NCBI GenBank assembly: GCA_964535125.1
Contig: CAZHSN010000058.1
Span: forward strand, 1-21,352
Length of the DNA stretch: 21,352 nucleotides
Source: CAZHSN01 sp964535125
GTDB lineage: Bacteria > Armatimonadota > HRBIN16
Direction of reading: 5' to 3'
Shown one piece after another: positions 1-6,261 of the stretch. How positions within the stretch are numbered: position 1 is the first letter of the stretch; each line of letters begins with the position of its first letter. The notes beneath the pieces are model-generated. The model was not told the origin of the DNA and did not search any database. It saw only the letters and a program-made list of their open reading frames with translations. A program made the translations under genes and the position numbers.

Positions 1-8
1 TGCTGTAG

Positions 9-32
9 GGGCGGTTCGTGAACCGCCCTTTT
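9..32 (+). terminator. Hairpin plus T-tract; terminator of an upstream gene or dispersed palindromic repeat
   Basis: GGGCGGTTC at 9-17 and GAACCGCCC at 20-28 are perfect reverse complements with a GT between them (in practice an 8 bp stem with a 4-nt loop), followed by TTTT at 29-32. This has the form of an intrinsic terminator for a gene lying left of the window. The same GGGGCGGTTC/GAACCGCCC palindrome type is also common as a dispersed intergenic repeat in some genomes, so a repeat element that doubles as a terminator is equally possible. Confidence 0.55.
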
Positions 33-239
33 GGGGGTGAGGCGTTTCGCTGCGCTCAACGCGAGGAAGGTGCGGCGTTGCCGCATGTGGGTAGCCGCCA
101 ACTGCACACGCGTGGCGAAGCCGCAATCCGCGGCGTCCATCCCCGGCGCCGTCTGCGCATCACCGCATGCAGAGCGAAGCGACGCGCCGCACCGGGAAGA
201 CACTGGTTCCACCATCAACCGTTCGGTACGCTCTTAGGT
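33..239. other. Gene-poor leader region before the first gene
   Basis: An open frame runs through this stretch in phase with the membrane protein downstream. Its translation is Arg/His-rich, lacks hydrophobic segments and begins inside the terminator hairpin, so I regard it as non-coding. Several short GC-rich inverted repeats are present (for example GTGCGGC..GCCGCAT near 70-88). I see no convincing sigma70 promoter or RNA family. Confidence 0.4.
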
Positions 240-2177
240 ATGGTCCATGAATTGACACAACGGATACGAATGCGAGCGGTGGTGCTCGGTCTGGTCTTGA
301 TCCCGGCGATCGCCGGCCTAAACATGTCGGTTGAGACGATCCGGTATGCGGGACAGCCCAGCACGATCGCACTGTACCCGCATGTGGTGTTCGTGCTGCT
401 GTGCCTGTTGGCGTTGAACGCGATCGCGGGGCGCATACGTGCTTGCTGGCGGTTGAATCCTGCTGAGCTGTTGACCGTGTACTTCATGGTGTTTATCGGC
501 GCCGCGCTCTCGTCGCATGACATGATGGAAGTGCTGGTCCCGGTCATCTCGTACCCGTTCCGGTATGCCAATCCCACCAATCGCTGGGCTGAAGAGGTGC
601 TTCCACGTTTGCCTGCCTGGCTGACGGTCAGCAATCCGGATGCGCTGCAGCGGTATTACTCCGGGCATGCCAGCCTTTGGGCCTCCGGCGACCTGCGCAT
701 CTGGGCGCAGCCCGCGCTGGCCTGGAGCGGACTGCTGACGACTTTGGCTGCCGGTTTGTTCTGTTTGAACGTGCTGCTGCGCAGGCAATGGGCCGAACGG
801 GAGCGGCTCTCGTACCCGCTCGTTCAGTTAACGCTGGAGTTGGTGCAGCCGCGTCATTCTCTGTGGCGCAGCAGGCCGTTCTGGATCGCGTTCGCCGCGG
901 TGAGCCTCCTGGACATCTGGTTCGGGCTCAGTACGTTATATCCGTCACTGCCGCCGCCTTATGTGCGCTATCAGGTGCTGCAAACAGCGTCGTTCACCCC
1001 ACCCTGGAACGCGCTGCCCTTTCTGACCATCGCGTTCTACCCGTTCATCGTGGGCCTTGGGATGCTGTTGCCGACCGATCTGCTGTTCTCGGCCTGGTTC
1101 TTCAGGTGGGTCTGGTCGCTGCAGCCCGTGGTGGCCGCCTACTACGGATGGGATCAGATACCGGGGTTTCCGTATGTCAGCTGGCAGGGCGCCGGCGGAT
1201 ACTTTGCCATTGGATTACTCAGTCTCTGGTCGGCCCGACAAGCGTTGGGCCGCGGGTTCGCTGCGATCTGGCGGGGTGCTGGCAATGAGGACCGCGGTGA
1301 AGCGCTGCCGTATCGGTGGGCGGCGATGGGCTTCATTGCGGCACAAGGAATCGGCTTCGCGTTTCTGCGTGCTTGCGGTCTGAACCCGTGGGCTTCACTG
1401 CTGACACTGGCCATTTATGCATTGTTCGCCGTATCGATCGCCCGAATGCGGGCGGAGGCAGGATCGCCGGCACACGGTCCCGGCCCGGACGTGGGCCCCC
1501 AGCACTTGGCGCCTTTGATCGCCGGAACGGAAAACCTGAGCAAACAAGATTTGGTGGCATTCGGATTGGTGTCGGGTTTCAACCGCAACTACCGCGGCAG
1601 TCCTGTTCCGCCGCATGCCGAGGGCCTTCAGGCAATGGCACGAACGGGAGGCGCACAGCGTATGATTTTCTGGGCGCTGCTGCTGGCCGCCGGCTGGGGG
1701 GCGTTCAGCGGTTTCCTGTTGAATGTGCATCTGAACTATCATTGGGGCGCCGCGGCCATGGCAGACCCGCCGTATGTCAGTACCATCTTTGGACGAGAGC
1801 CATGGGATCGCGTCACTCAGCAGCTGACCGCGGCCATCAGCAGTACGCAGCGCACCAACTCGCTGATCGCTTTGTTAGTGGGCACGCTAACCACGCTGGC
1901 GTTAGGGGTGTTGCGGCTGCGGTGGACGGGTTGCCCCCTGCACCCCATCGGTTACGCCATATCGTTCAACTGGAGCCTGTCGCTCATGTGGGTATCCATT
2001 TTGGTGGCATGGGTCTGCAAAGTCACGATACTGCGCACCGGCGGCCTTCGGCTGTACCGGCGGGTGCTGCCGGTCTTCCTGGGGTTGATCCTTGGGGAGT
2101 GCTTCACGGGAACAATCTGGTATCTCATCAGTGTAGCCACAGGAACCAAGACGTTTATCCTGTGGCCCTATGGATAG
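240..2177 (+). CDS. Polytopic membrane protein, DUF6785/DUF6784 family
   Basis: The function of this family is unknown. From the ATG at 240 the protein has 645 residues and about 14 hydrophobic segments, beginning with RMRAVVLGLVLIPAIAGL. The region reading NRWAEEVLPRLPAWL resembles the conserved soluble loop of DUF6785 proteins. The C-terminal part, with TLTTLALGVLRLRW, HPIGYAISFNWSLSLMWVSI and GGLRLYRRVLPVFLGLILGE, resembles the companion DUF6784 domain. The frame stays open to 18, but the extra residues look non-coding and start in a hairpin. No clear Shine-Dalgarno precedes 240 or the alternative ATG at 270, so the start is uncertain. It lies 22 bp before an exported DUF1573-type protein, which suggests one transcript. 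Such proteins occur in Planctomycetota, Armatimonadota and relatives and resemble transporters in topology only. The family call rests on recalled sequence patterns; the membrane nature is directly visible. Confidence 0.8.
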   Translation: MVHELTQRIRMRAVVLGLVLIPAIAGLNMSVETIRYAGQPSTIALYPHVVFVLLCLLALNAIAGRIRACWRLNPAELLTVYFMVFIGAALSSHDMMEVLVPVISYPFRYANPTNRWAEEVLPRLPAWLTVSNPDALQRYYSGHASLWASGDLRIWAQPALAWSGLLTTLAAGLFCLNVLLRRQWAERERLSYPLVQLTLELVQPRHSLWRSRPFWIAFAAVSLLDIWFGLSTLYPSLPPPYVRYQVLQTASFTPPWNALPFLTIAFYPFIVGLGMLLPTDLLFSAWFFRWVWSLQPVVAAYYGWDQIPGFPYVSWQGAGGYFAIGLLSLWSARQALGRGFAAIWRGAGNEDRGEALPYRWAAMGFIAAQGIGFAFLRACGLNPWASLLTLAIYALFAVSIARMRAEAGSPAHGPGPDVGPQHLAPLIAGTENLSKQDLVAFGLVSGFNRNYRGSPVPPHAEGLQAMARTGGAQRMIFWALLLAAGWGAFSGFLLNVHLNYHWGAAAMADPPYVSTIFGREPWDRVTQQLTAAISSTQRTNSLIALLVGTLTTLALGVLRLRWTGCPLHPIGYAISFNWSLSLMWVSILVAWVCKVTILRTGGLRLYRRVLPVFLGLILGECFTGTIWYLISVATGTKTFILWPYG

Positions 2178-2199
2178 GCAGACGCGACGGAGGTGTGCG

Positions 2200-3804
2200 A
2201 TGCGACGATGGCTGAGCCTGTTGATACTTTCGATCGCGGCACTTAGATTGGGGGCAGCCCCGCTGCCGGAACTGCCGCTGCAGCGCATGCAACCGGAAGA
2301 GGCAGCCGCGCTGCGCGGCGTGGTCGAACAGCTGCGCCGCGGTCAATTCACGGAGGCGGCTGCGCGGCTGCGCGAGCTGACCCCAGCCCGGCCGGCCCGC
2401 GTGTGGCTCTCGCCTCCGGCATTGCCTGAAGCGCGACGCCGGGAGGCCCAAGCCAGTGTAACCGCTGCGGTGCAACGGTGGAACCAGGCGTTGCGCAACA
2501 CCGCATTCATGGTGGTTGCAGATCCCGGCTCAGCCGATGTATGGGTGTCGGTCGAGTGGAATGTCACCCGGAACGGCAGTCCGGTTCTGTGGGAATGGAC
2601 GGCACTCCATCACGAACCGGCCTTCCCCAACCGGCCCAAGCGTCGCACCGTCGCTGTGCGTCTGAGCGCGTTCCAGCCGGGCAATTGGAGCGCCATACCC
2701 AGCACGGTTTGGACGCATGCCTGCACACAGGCGCTGGGTGCCTATCTGGGATTGGCGCGTGCATCGGGAGATCAGGGCGTCATGGGCGCGGCGCCTTCAG
2801 AAGGCGGTAGCATCCCCTCGGCAGCTGAGGTGGACGCGGTCCGTCAGATCGACGCGCATCGATCCGCGCTGGCTCAGATGGCATCAGCGCGGCGCGCCCC
2901 TCCGGAGGAGGCGCCGTCGCTGACGGTATCGCCCGCCACAGTGGCCGCCGGCGAGGTGATCGCCGGGCAGGACGCACCGTTTGCCTTTCGTGTATGCAAC
3001 CATGGTGATACACCGGCTCGCATCTCGCTGCACCCAACCTGTTCCTGTACGGTGTTGAGCCAAGTCACGGAAGTTCCCGCCAATGGAGAGGTGGAGATAC
3101 GCGGGGTGCTGCATACGCGCGGTTTCCGCGGTGAGATCCGCAAGGTGATCGAAGTAGGAACCGGAGATGACACGCACCCCACGATACCGGTCACCGTAAC
3201 CGCTCAGGTAGTTCCGCTGTTTACCGCAGAACCGGAACCCAACGTCCCTTTGACAGCTGATGACGAGCATCCGATAACAGCAGCCTGGCGTGTGACCGCA
3301 CGTGATGGAGGGCCCATCGGGGGGCAGCCGGTCTGTTCGGCGCCGTGGGCATCGGCAAACTGGGTTGCCTATATGCAGAGTTCCGGCGTGCTGACCCTTA
3401 CCGTGCAACCGACAGCACCTTACGGGGTGCACAACCTGTCAGTAACGCTACCCAGCGGACGCGCCGATGAGCCGGGGATCACATGGGTTATTCCGGTGCA
3501 CAAAGGACTGGTGGTCAAGCCCACCGTGTTGTACCTGGGTGTGATCACCCCCTCGACGCCGCTCCCGGTGAAGCGCACACTGGAGGTCACGGGAGGCCCC
3601 CGCTGGCGTGTCACCGGCGTGAGCAGCTCGCATCCGGCGCTGACATGCACCCTGTCTGAGCAGGCAGCGGCTCGCTGGACGGTGGACATCGCCATGACAA
3701 CGCGTCCTGTACAGGGGCCATTCGATGCGGTAATCCGCATCCAGACAGACAATCCGGCACAACCCGTATTGGAATGCACCGTAATGGGATCGGTAGAACG
3801 GTGA
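2200..3804 (+). CDS. Exported protein: degenerate matrixin-like domain plus DUF1573-type repeats
   Basis: This is a secreted or periplasmic protein of 534 residues; the function is unknown. The ATG at 2200 follows CGGAGG (2188-2193) by about 6 nt and starts a signal peptide (MRRWLSLLILSIAALRLGAA); an in-frame ATG at 2170 has no such site. Residues about 75-220 look like a matrixin/M10-type domain: an A..W..AL helix, then a stretch around 173-185 reading HACTQALGAYLGL, followed by VMG and a Pro/Ala-rich loop. The zinc signature HExxH is lost there (E to A, second H to Q), so it should not be an active zinc protease. Residues about 241-340 match the DUF1573/ASH-like pattern (CNHGDTPARISLHPTCSCT). 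The remaining C-terminal part looks like one or two more beta-sandwich modules of that kind, ending near TDNPAQPVLEC. The next gene overlaps by 4 bp, so translation is probably coupled. Confidence 0.75.
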   Translation: MRRWLSLLILSIAALRLGAAPLPELPLQRMQPEEAAALRGVVEQLRRGQFTEAAARLRELTPARPARVWLSPPALPEARRREAQASVTAAVQRWNQALRNTAFMVVADPGSADVWVSVEWNVTRNGSPVLWEWTALHHEPAFPNRPKRRTVAVRLSAFQPGNWSAIPSTVWTHACTQALGAYLGLARASGDQGVMGAAPSEGGSIPSAAEVDAVRQIDAHRSALAQMASARRAPPEEAPSLTVSPATVAAGEVIAGQDAPFAFRVCNHGDTPARISLHPTCSCTVLSQVTEVPANGEVEIRGVLHTRGFRGEIRKVIEVGTGDDTHPTIPVTVTAQVVPLFTAEPEPNVPLTADDEHPITAAWRVTARDGGPIGGQPVCSAPWASANWVAYMQSSGVLTLTVQPTAPYGVHNLSVTLPSGRADEPGITWVIPVHKGLVVKPTVLYLGVITPSTPLPVKRTLEVTGGPRWRVTGVSSSHPALTCTLSEQAAARWTVDIAMTTRPVQGPFDAVIRIQTDNPAQPVLECTVMGSVER

Positions 3805-4616
3805 ACGACCCGCGACACCACCTTGCCTTCAGTGGAGAGTTGTGGGGGGCGCTTGATCCCTGCGGCTGCAGCGAGGGTGGCGCGGGCGGATTGGCCCGTG
3901 GCGCCGTATCGCTGGCCCGGCGGCCGGATTGTGTCCGCTGTGAGCTGGGCGATCTGGCCGCGTCAGACGGTCCGTTGGATGACTTGAGATTTGACGCCGT
4001 GGTGGATCTGCTAAACGCGTTGGATTACCAGATCATCTGCCCGGGCGAGGGCGAGTGTGCGGGAGATCGGCTTCAACGCCTGTCCCGGCAGTTCCGCGGA
4101 GCGCTGGTTTGCGCCAATCTGCAGGCTCAAGGCGTACCGCTTCGCGCCGCCCATGTCTGGCAGGCAGGAGCACAGCGGATAGTGCTGGTATCCGCACTGT
4201 CACCGTCGCTGGTGAAAACGGCATCCGCTCAGGTGCGTGTCACGCCCTGGCAAGAGCCGCTGCGTCTGGCGGCTCGGACGCTAAAGACCGCGGACCGCGT
4301 CGTGCTGGCGTTTCACGGCCCGCTGGCGGAAGCCGTCGCGGCGGTTGGCTGTATCCCGCAGGCGTCGCTTATTGTCTGCGCACATGAAGGTCAGGTACCC
4401 AAGGTGCTGCGTCAGGAGCGCTCCCGGGTGTATGCGGCCGCTGGATCGGACGGCGCCGGATTGGGGTATGCGGACTTACTGCCACCCCGGCCTGAGGTCT
4501 CAGTCGATCGGCTGCTGCAGAAAGACCAGCCCGCACAGGCGTTTATGAACCGTATGGAACTCTGGAAGCGGCGCATAGACACGCTGCGGAAACGCGTTAA
4601 CACGACAGATGGTTGA
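3801..4616 (+). CDS. Metallophosphatase-like (UshA-like) protein with a CxC motif
   Basis: This 271-residue protein starts at GTG 3801, which overlaps the previous stop as GTGA; an ATG at 3774 in frame lies deep in the preceding gene. Residues 19-31 read DPCGCSEGGAGGL, close to the (E/D)PCGC...GGLARR motif seen in a family of 5'-nucleotidase/UshA-like proteins that often sit beside DUF1573 proteins; some members have selenocysteine near this motif. A later GEGE-like patch (ICPGEGECAGD) stands where metallophosphatases have their GN-H/E metal-binding motif, and HGP and CAHEG segments follow. The classical DxH and GHxH metal ligands are not obvious, so activity is doubtful. No signal peptide is visible, although related proteins are often exported. 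The role of the C-x-C pair (C21, C23) may be redox or metal binding, which is inference. Confidence 0.55.
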   Translation: MNDPRHHLAFSGELWGALDPCGCSEGGAGGLARGAVSLARRPDCVRCELGDLAASDGPLDDLRFDAVVDLLNALDYQIICPGEGECAGDRLQRLSRQFRGALVCANLQAQGVPLRAAHVWQAGAQRIVLVSALSPSLVKTASAQVRVTPWQEPLRLAARTLKTADRVVLAFHGPLAEAVAAVGCIPQASLIVCAHEGQVPKVLRQERSRVYAAAGSDGAGLGYADLLPPRPEVSVDRLLQKDQPAQAFMNRMELWKRRIDTLRKRVNTTDG

Positions 4617-4641
4617 CAACACCCCCGGACATCTATAGAAT
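4613..4641 (+). promoter_or_regulatory. Strong sigma70-type promoter of the trp leader
   Basis: TTGACA (4613-4618, six of six consensus bases) is followed after exactly 17 bp by TAGAAT (4636-4641, five of six). The -35 box overlaps the TGA stop of the preceding gene (4614-4616). The predicted transcription start, about 7 nt after the -10 box, is near 4648, only about two bases from the leader ATG at 4650. Confidence 0.85.
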
Positions 4642-4649
4642 AAACTACC

Positions 4650-4715
4650 ATGCAACGCCATGAAGCAGCACACAATGACTGGATGTGGTCTTGGCGGCGC
4701 TCCCTGTTGGAGTAG
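4650..4715 (+). CDS. trpL: Tryptophan leader peptide (21 aa, three Trp codons)
   Basis: A 21-codon ORF contains Trp at positions 11, 13 and 15 (DWMWSW) and ends with TAG at 4713. Three Trp codons within five codons is far above chance and matches the design of TrpL leader peptides, where ribosome stalling at uncharged tRNA-Trp controls downstream termination. No Shine-Dalgarno precedes the ATG, and the predicted transcript begins about two bases before it, so the leader may be translated as a leaderless mRNA, as reported for rhizobial trpL. The Trp codons (4680-4694) directly abut the first strand of the pause hairpin, the spacing attenuation requires. It lies 130 bp upstream of trpB2 and is too short to have been called as an ordinary gene. 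Confidence 0.88.
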   Translation: MQRHEAAHNDWMWSWRRSLLE

Positions 4716-4794
4716 CCGCGCGATCCTTTGCATCCACATCGGTATGACATGGCAGGGTTCAGCGGGCGGCTCCATCAGGGAGCGCCCGTTTTTT
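4694..4794 (+). promoter_or_regulatory. Transcription attenuator controlling trpB2
   Basis: Four strands can pair in mutually exclusive ways. Strand 1 (4694-4703, GCGGCGCTCC) pairs with strand 2 (4709-4719, GGAGTAGCCGC) as a pause hairpin. Strand 2 can instead pair with strand 3 (4766-4773, GCGGCTCC) as the antiterminator. Strand 3 (4764-4773) pairs with strand 4 (4779-4787, GGAGCGCCC) as the terminator, followed by TTTTTT at 4789-4794. A ribosome stalled on the Trp codons would cover strand 1, free strand 2 and allow read-through into trpB2. With ample Trp, the terminator forms. Pairings were worked out by hand; energies were not computed. Confidence 0.87.
4764..4794 (+). terminator. Intrinsic terminator of the trp attenuator
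   Basis: GGGCG (4764-4768) pairs with CGCCC (4783-4787) and CTCC (4770-4773) with GGAG (4779-4782), with one bulged G and a 5-nt loop. Six T residues follow at 4789-4794. It lies 51 bp before the trpB2 start. Confidence 0.88.
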
Positions 4795-4845
4795 CGTTGA
4801 ACTGCTACCGTTAGTTGTTCCCGACAACCGATCTGGAGGTATCCC

Positions 4846-6150
4846 ATGGATCAGCGCATGTTCCTGATGGACGACACACATATCCCGCACGAGTGGTACA
4901 ACGTGATGGGAGATCTGAACGAACTGCCGCCACCGCCGCTGGACCCGGCAACCGGCCAGCCTTGCGGCCCCGACAAGTTGGCGGCTATTTTCCCGATGGG
5001 TGTGATTGAACAGGAAGTCAGCACCCAGACCTGGATCCCGATCCCGGACGCCGTGCGAGAGCGTTATGCGATGTGGCGTCCCACGCCGCTGATCCGGGCC
5101 ACATTCCTGGAAAAGGCGCTCAACACGCCGGCTCACATCTACTACAAATACGAGGGCGCCAGTCCTGTGGGCAGCCACAAGCTGAACACCGCGATCGCCC
5201 AGGCGTATTACAACAAGATGGAAGGCACCCACCGGATCGCCACCGAGACAGGCGCGGGACAGTGGGGCGCGGCGCTCTCGATGGCCTGTGCATCGTTCGG
5301 CATTGAATGCACCGTGTATATGGTCCGCTGCAGCTATGGGCAGAAGCCGTATCGGCGCTCCATGATGATGCTGCATGGGGCCACCGTGTATCCCAGTCCC
5401 AGCGAACACACCGAATACGGGCGCAAGATCCTCGCCGACGATCCCAATTGCCCCGGTTCCTTGGGCATCGCCATCAGCGAAGCCATTGAAGACACGGTCA
5501 CGCACGCGGGCGTGAAATACTCGCTGGGCAGTGTGTTGAACCATGTGGTGTTGCATCAGACGGTGATCGGCCTGGAGTCACTGGAGCAGATGCGGCTGGC
5601 CGGCGAGTTCCCGGATGTGGTGATCGGCTGCGCCGGCGGCGGCAGCAACCTGGGCGGTATGATTACGCCGTTTGTGGCGGAGCGGCTGCGCGGCAGCAAG
5701 GTGAGGCTGGTTGCCGCCGAGCCCAGCGCCTGTCCCAGCCTGACCAAGGGCGAGTACCGGTATGACTTCGGCGACACCGCCCATATGACGCCGCAGATGA
5801 TGATGTACACATTGGGCTCCGAGTTCATCCCGCCGGCCATCCATGCCGGAGGCTTGCGCTACCATGGCATGTCGCCGTTGCTCAGCTGGCTGAAGCACAC
5901 GGGCCATATGGAGGCGGTCGCGGTGGATCAACTGGATGTCTTCGCAGCAGCCGTGCAGTTTACACGCGCTGAGGGCATCGTGCCCGCTCCGGAGTCGTCG
6001 CATGCGATCGCCGCTGTGATCAATGAGGCGATCGCTGCACGTGAAGCCGGTGATGAGCGGGTGATCCTGTTCAACCTCAGCGGACATGGATTGCTCGACA
6101 TGGCCTCCTATGACGCGTACCTGAGCAACACACTGGAAAGCACCCAGTAG
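4846..6150 (+). CDS. trpB2: Tryptophan synthase beta chain 2 (TrpB2 type)
   Basis: This PLP enzyme of 434 residues condenses indole with L-serine (O-phosphoserine in some characterised TrpB2 proteins) to give L-tryptophan. GSHKLNT carries the PLP lysine (K112), ETGAGQWG the catalytic glutamate (E134), GCAGGGSNLGG (about 261-271) the phosphate-binding loop, and SGHGLLDM (from about 412) the C-terminal cofactor contact. Its length, N-terminal extension (MGDLNELPPPPLDP) and inserts such as MVRCSYGQKPYRR mark the TrpB2 rather than the TrpB1 branch. The start follows GGAGG (4835-4839). No trpA is in the window, consistent with TrpB2 acting without TrpA. A Trp attenuator lies directly upstream, so expression is expected to rise when charged tRNA-Trp is low, which supports a role in making Trp. 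A terminator-like hairpin follows the gene. Confidence 0.95.
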   Translation: MDQRMFLMDDTHIPHEWYNVMGDLNELPPPPLDPATGQPCGPDKLAAIFPMGVIEQEVSTQTWIPIPDAVRERYAMWRPTPLIRATFLEKALNTPAHIYYKYEGASPVGSHKLNTAIAQAYYNKMEGTHRIATETGAGQWGAALSMACASFGIECTVYMVRCSYGQKPYRRSMMMLHGATVYPSPSEHTEYGRKILADDPNCPGSLGIAISEAIEDTVTHAGVKYSLGSVLNHVVLHQTVIGLESLEQMRLAGEFPDVVIGCAGGGSNLGGMITPFVAERLRGSKVRLVAAEPSACPSLTKGEYRYDFGDTAHMTPQMMMYTLGSEFIPPAIHAGGLRYHGMSPLLSWLKHTGHMEAVAVDQLDVFAAAVQFTRAEGIVPAPESSHAIAAVINEAIAAREAGDERVILFNLSGHGLLDMASYDAYLSNTLESTQ

Positions 6151-6173
6151 ACCGCTCGGTTACGGTGTCTCTG

Positions 6174-6210
6174 TGCATGGACCGGCCCTCCGAGACCGGT
6201 CCATGCATTT
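6174..6210 (+). terminator. Terminator-like hairpin after trpB2
   Basis: TGCATGGACCGG (6174-6185) and CCGGTCCATGCA (6196-6207) form a perfect 12 bp stem with a 10-nt loop, followed by TTT. The short T-tract makes termination probable but perhaps incomplete; read-through into iorA is possible. Confidence 0.65.
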
Positions 6211-6238
6211 GTCGAAGCCGCTGACTCATCGGTACAAT
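6209..6238 (+). promoter_or_regulatory. Putative sigma70 promoter of iorA with a GANTC site in its spacer
   Basis: TTGTCG (6209-6214, four of six) is 18 bp from TACAAT (6233-6238, five of six). The predicted start near 6245 gives a very short untranslated leader before the site AGGGGGT (6248-6254) and the TTG start at 6262. GACTC (6223-6227), a GANTC methylation target, lies between the two boxes. Confidence 0.6.
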
Positions 6239-6261
6239 GGGCATGCCAGGGGGTATTCAGG

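Noticed and set aside
18..239. N-terminal extension of the membrane protein back to position 18
   Set aside because: The start would lie inside a terminator-like hairpin, and the added residues are Arg/His-rich and unlike the family.
1316..2215. 299-codon open frame on the + strand, second frame over the membrane protein
   Set aside because: It overlaps the DUF6785/DUF6784 gene, whose frame shows membrane segments and family motifs; this frame shows none.
4660..4803. Alternative longer ORF from the ATG at 4660 in the trp leader
   Set aside because: It would run through the terminator hairpin, has a single Trp codon and no ribosome-binding site; the 4650 frame with three clustered Trp codons explains the region better.
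4759..5556. 265-codon open frame on the - strand across the attenuator and trpB2
   Set aside because: It is a shadow of trpB2, covers the terminator hairpin and encodes no recognisable domain.
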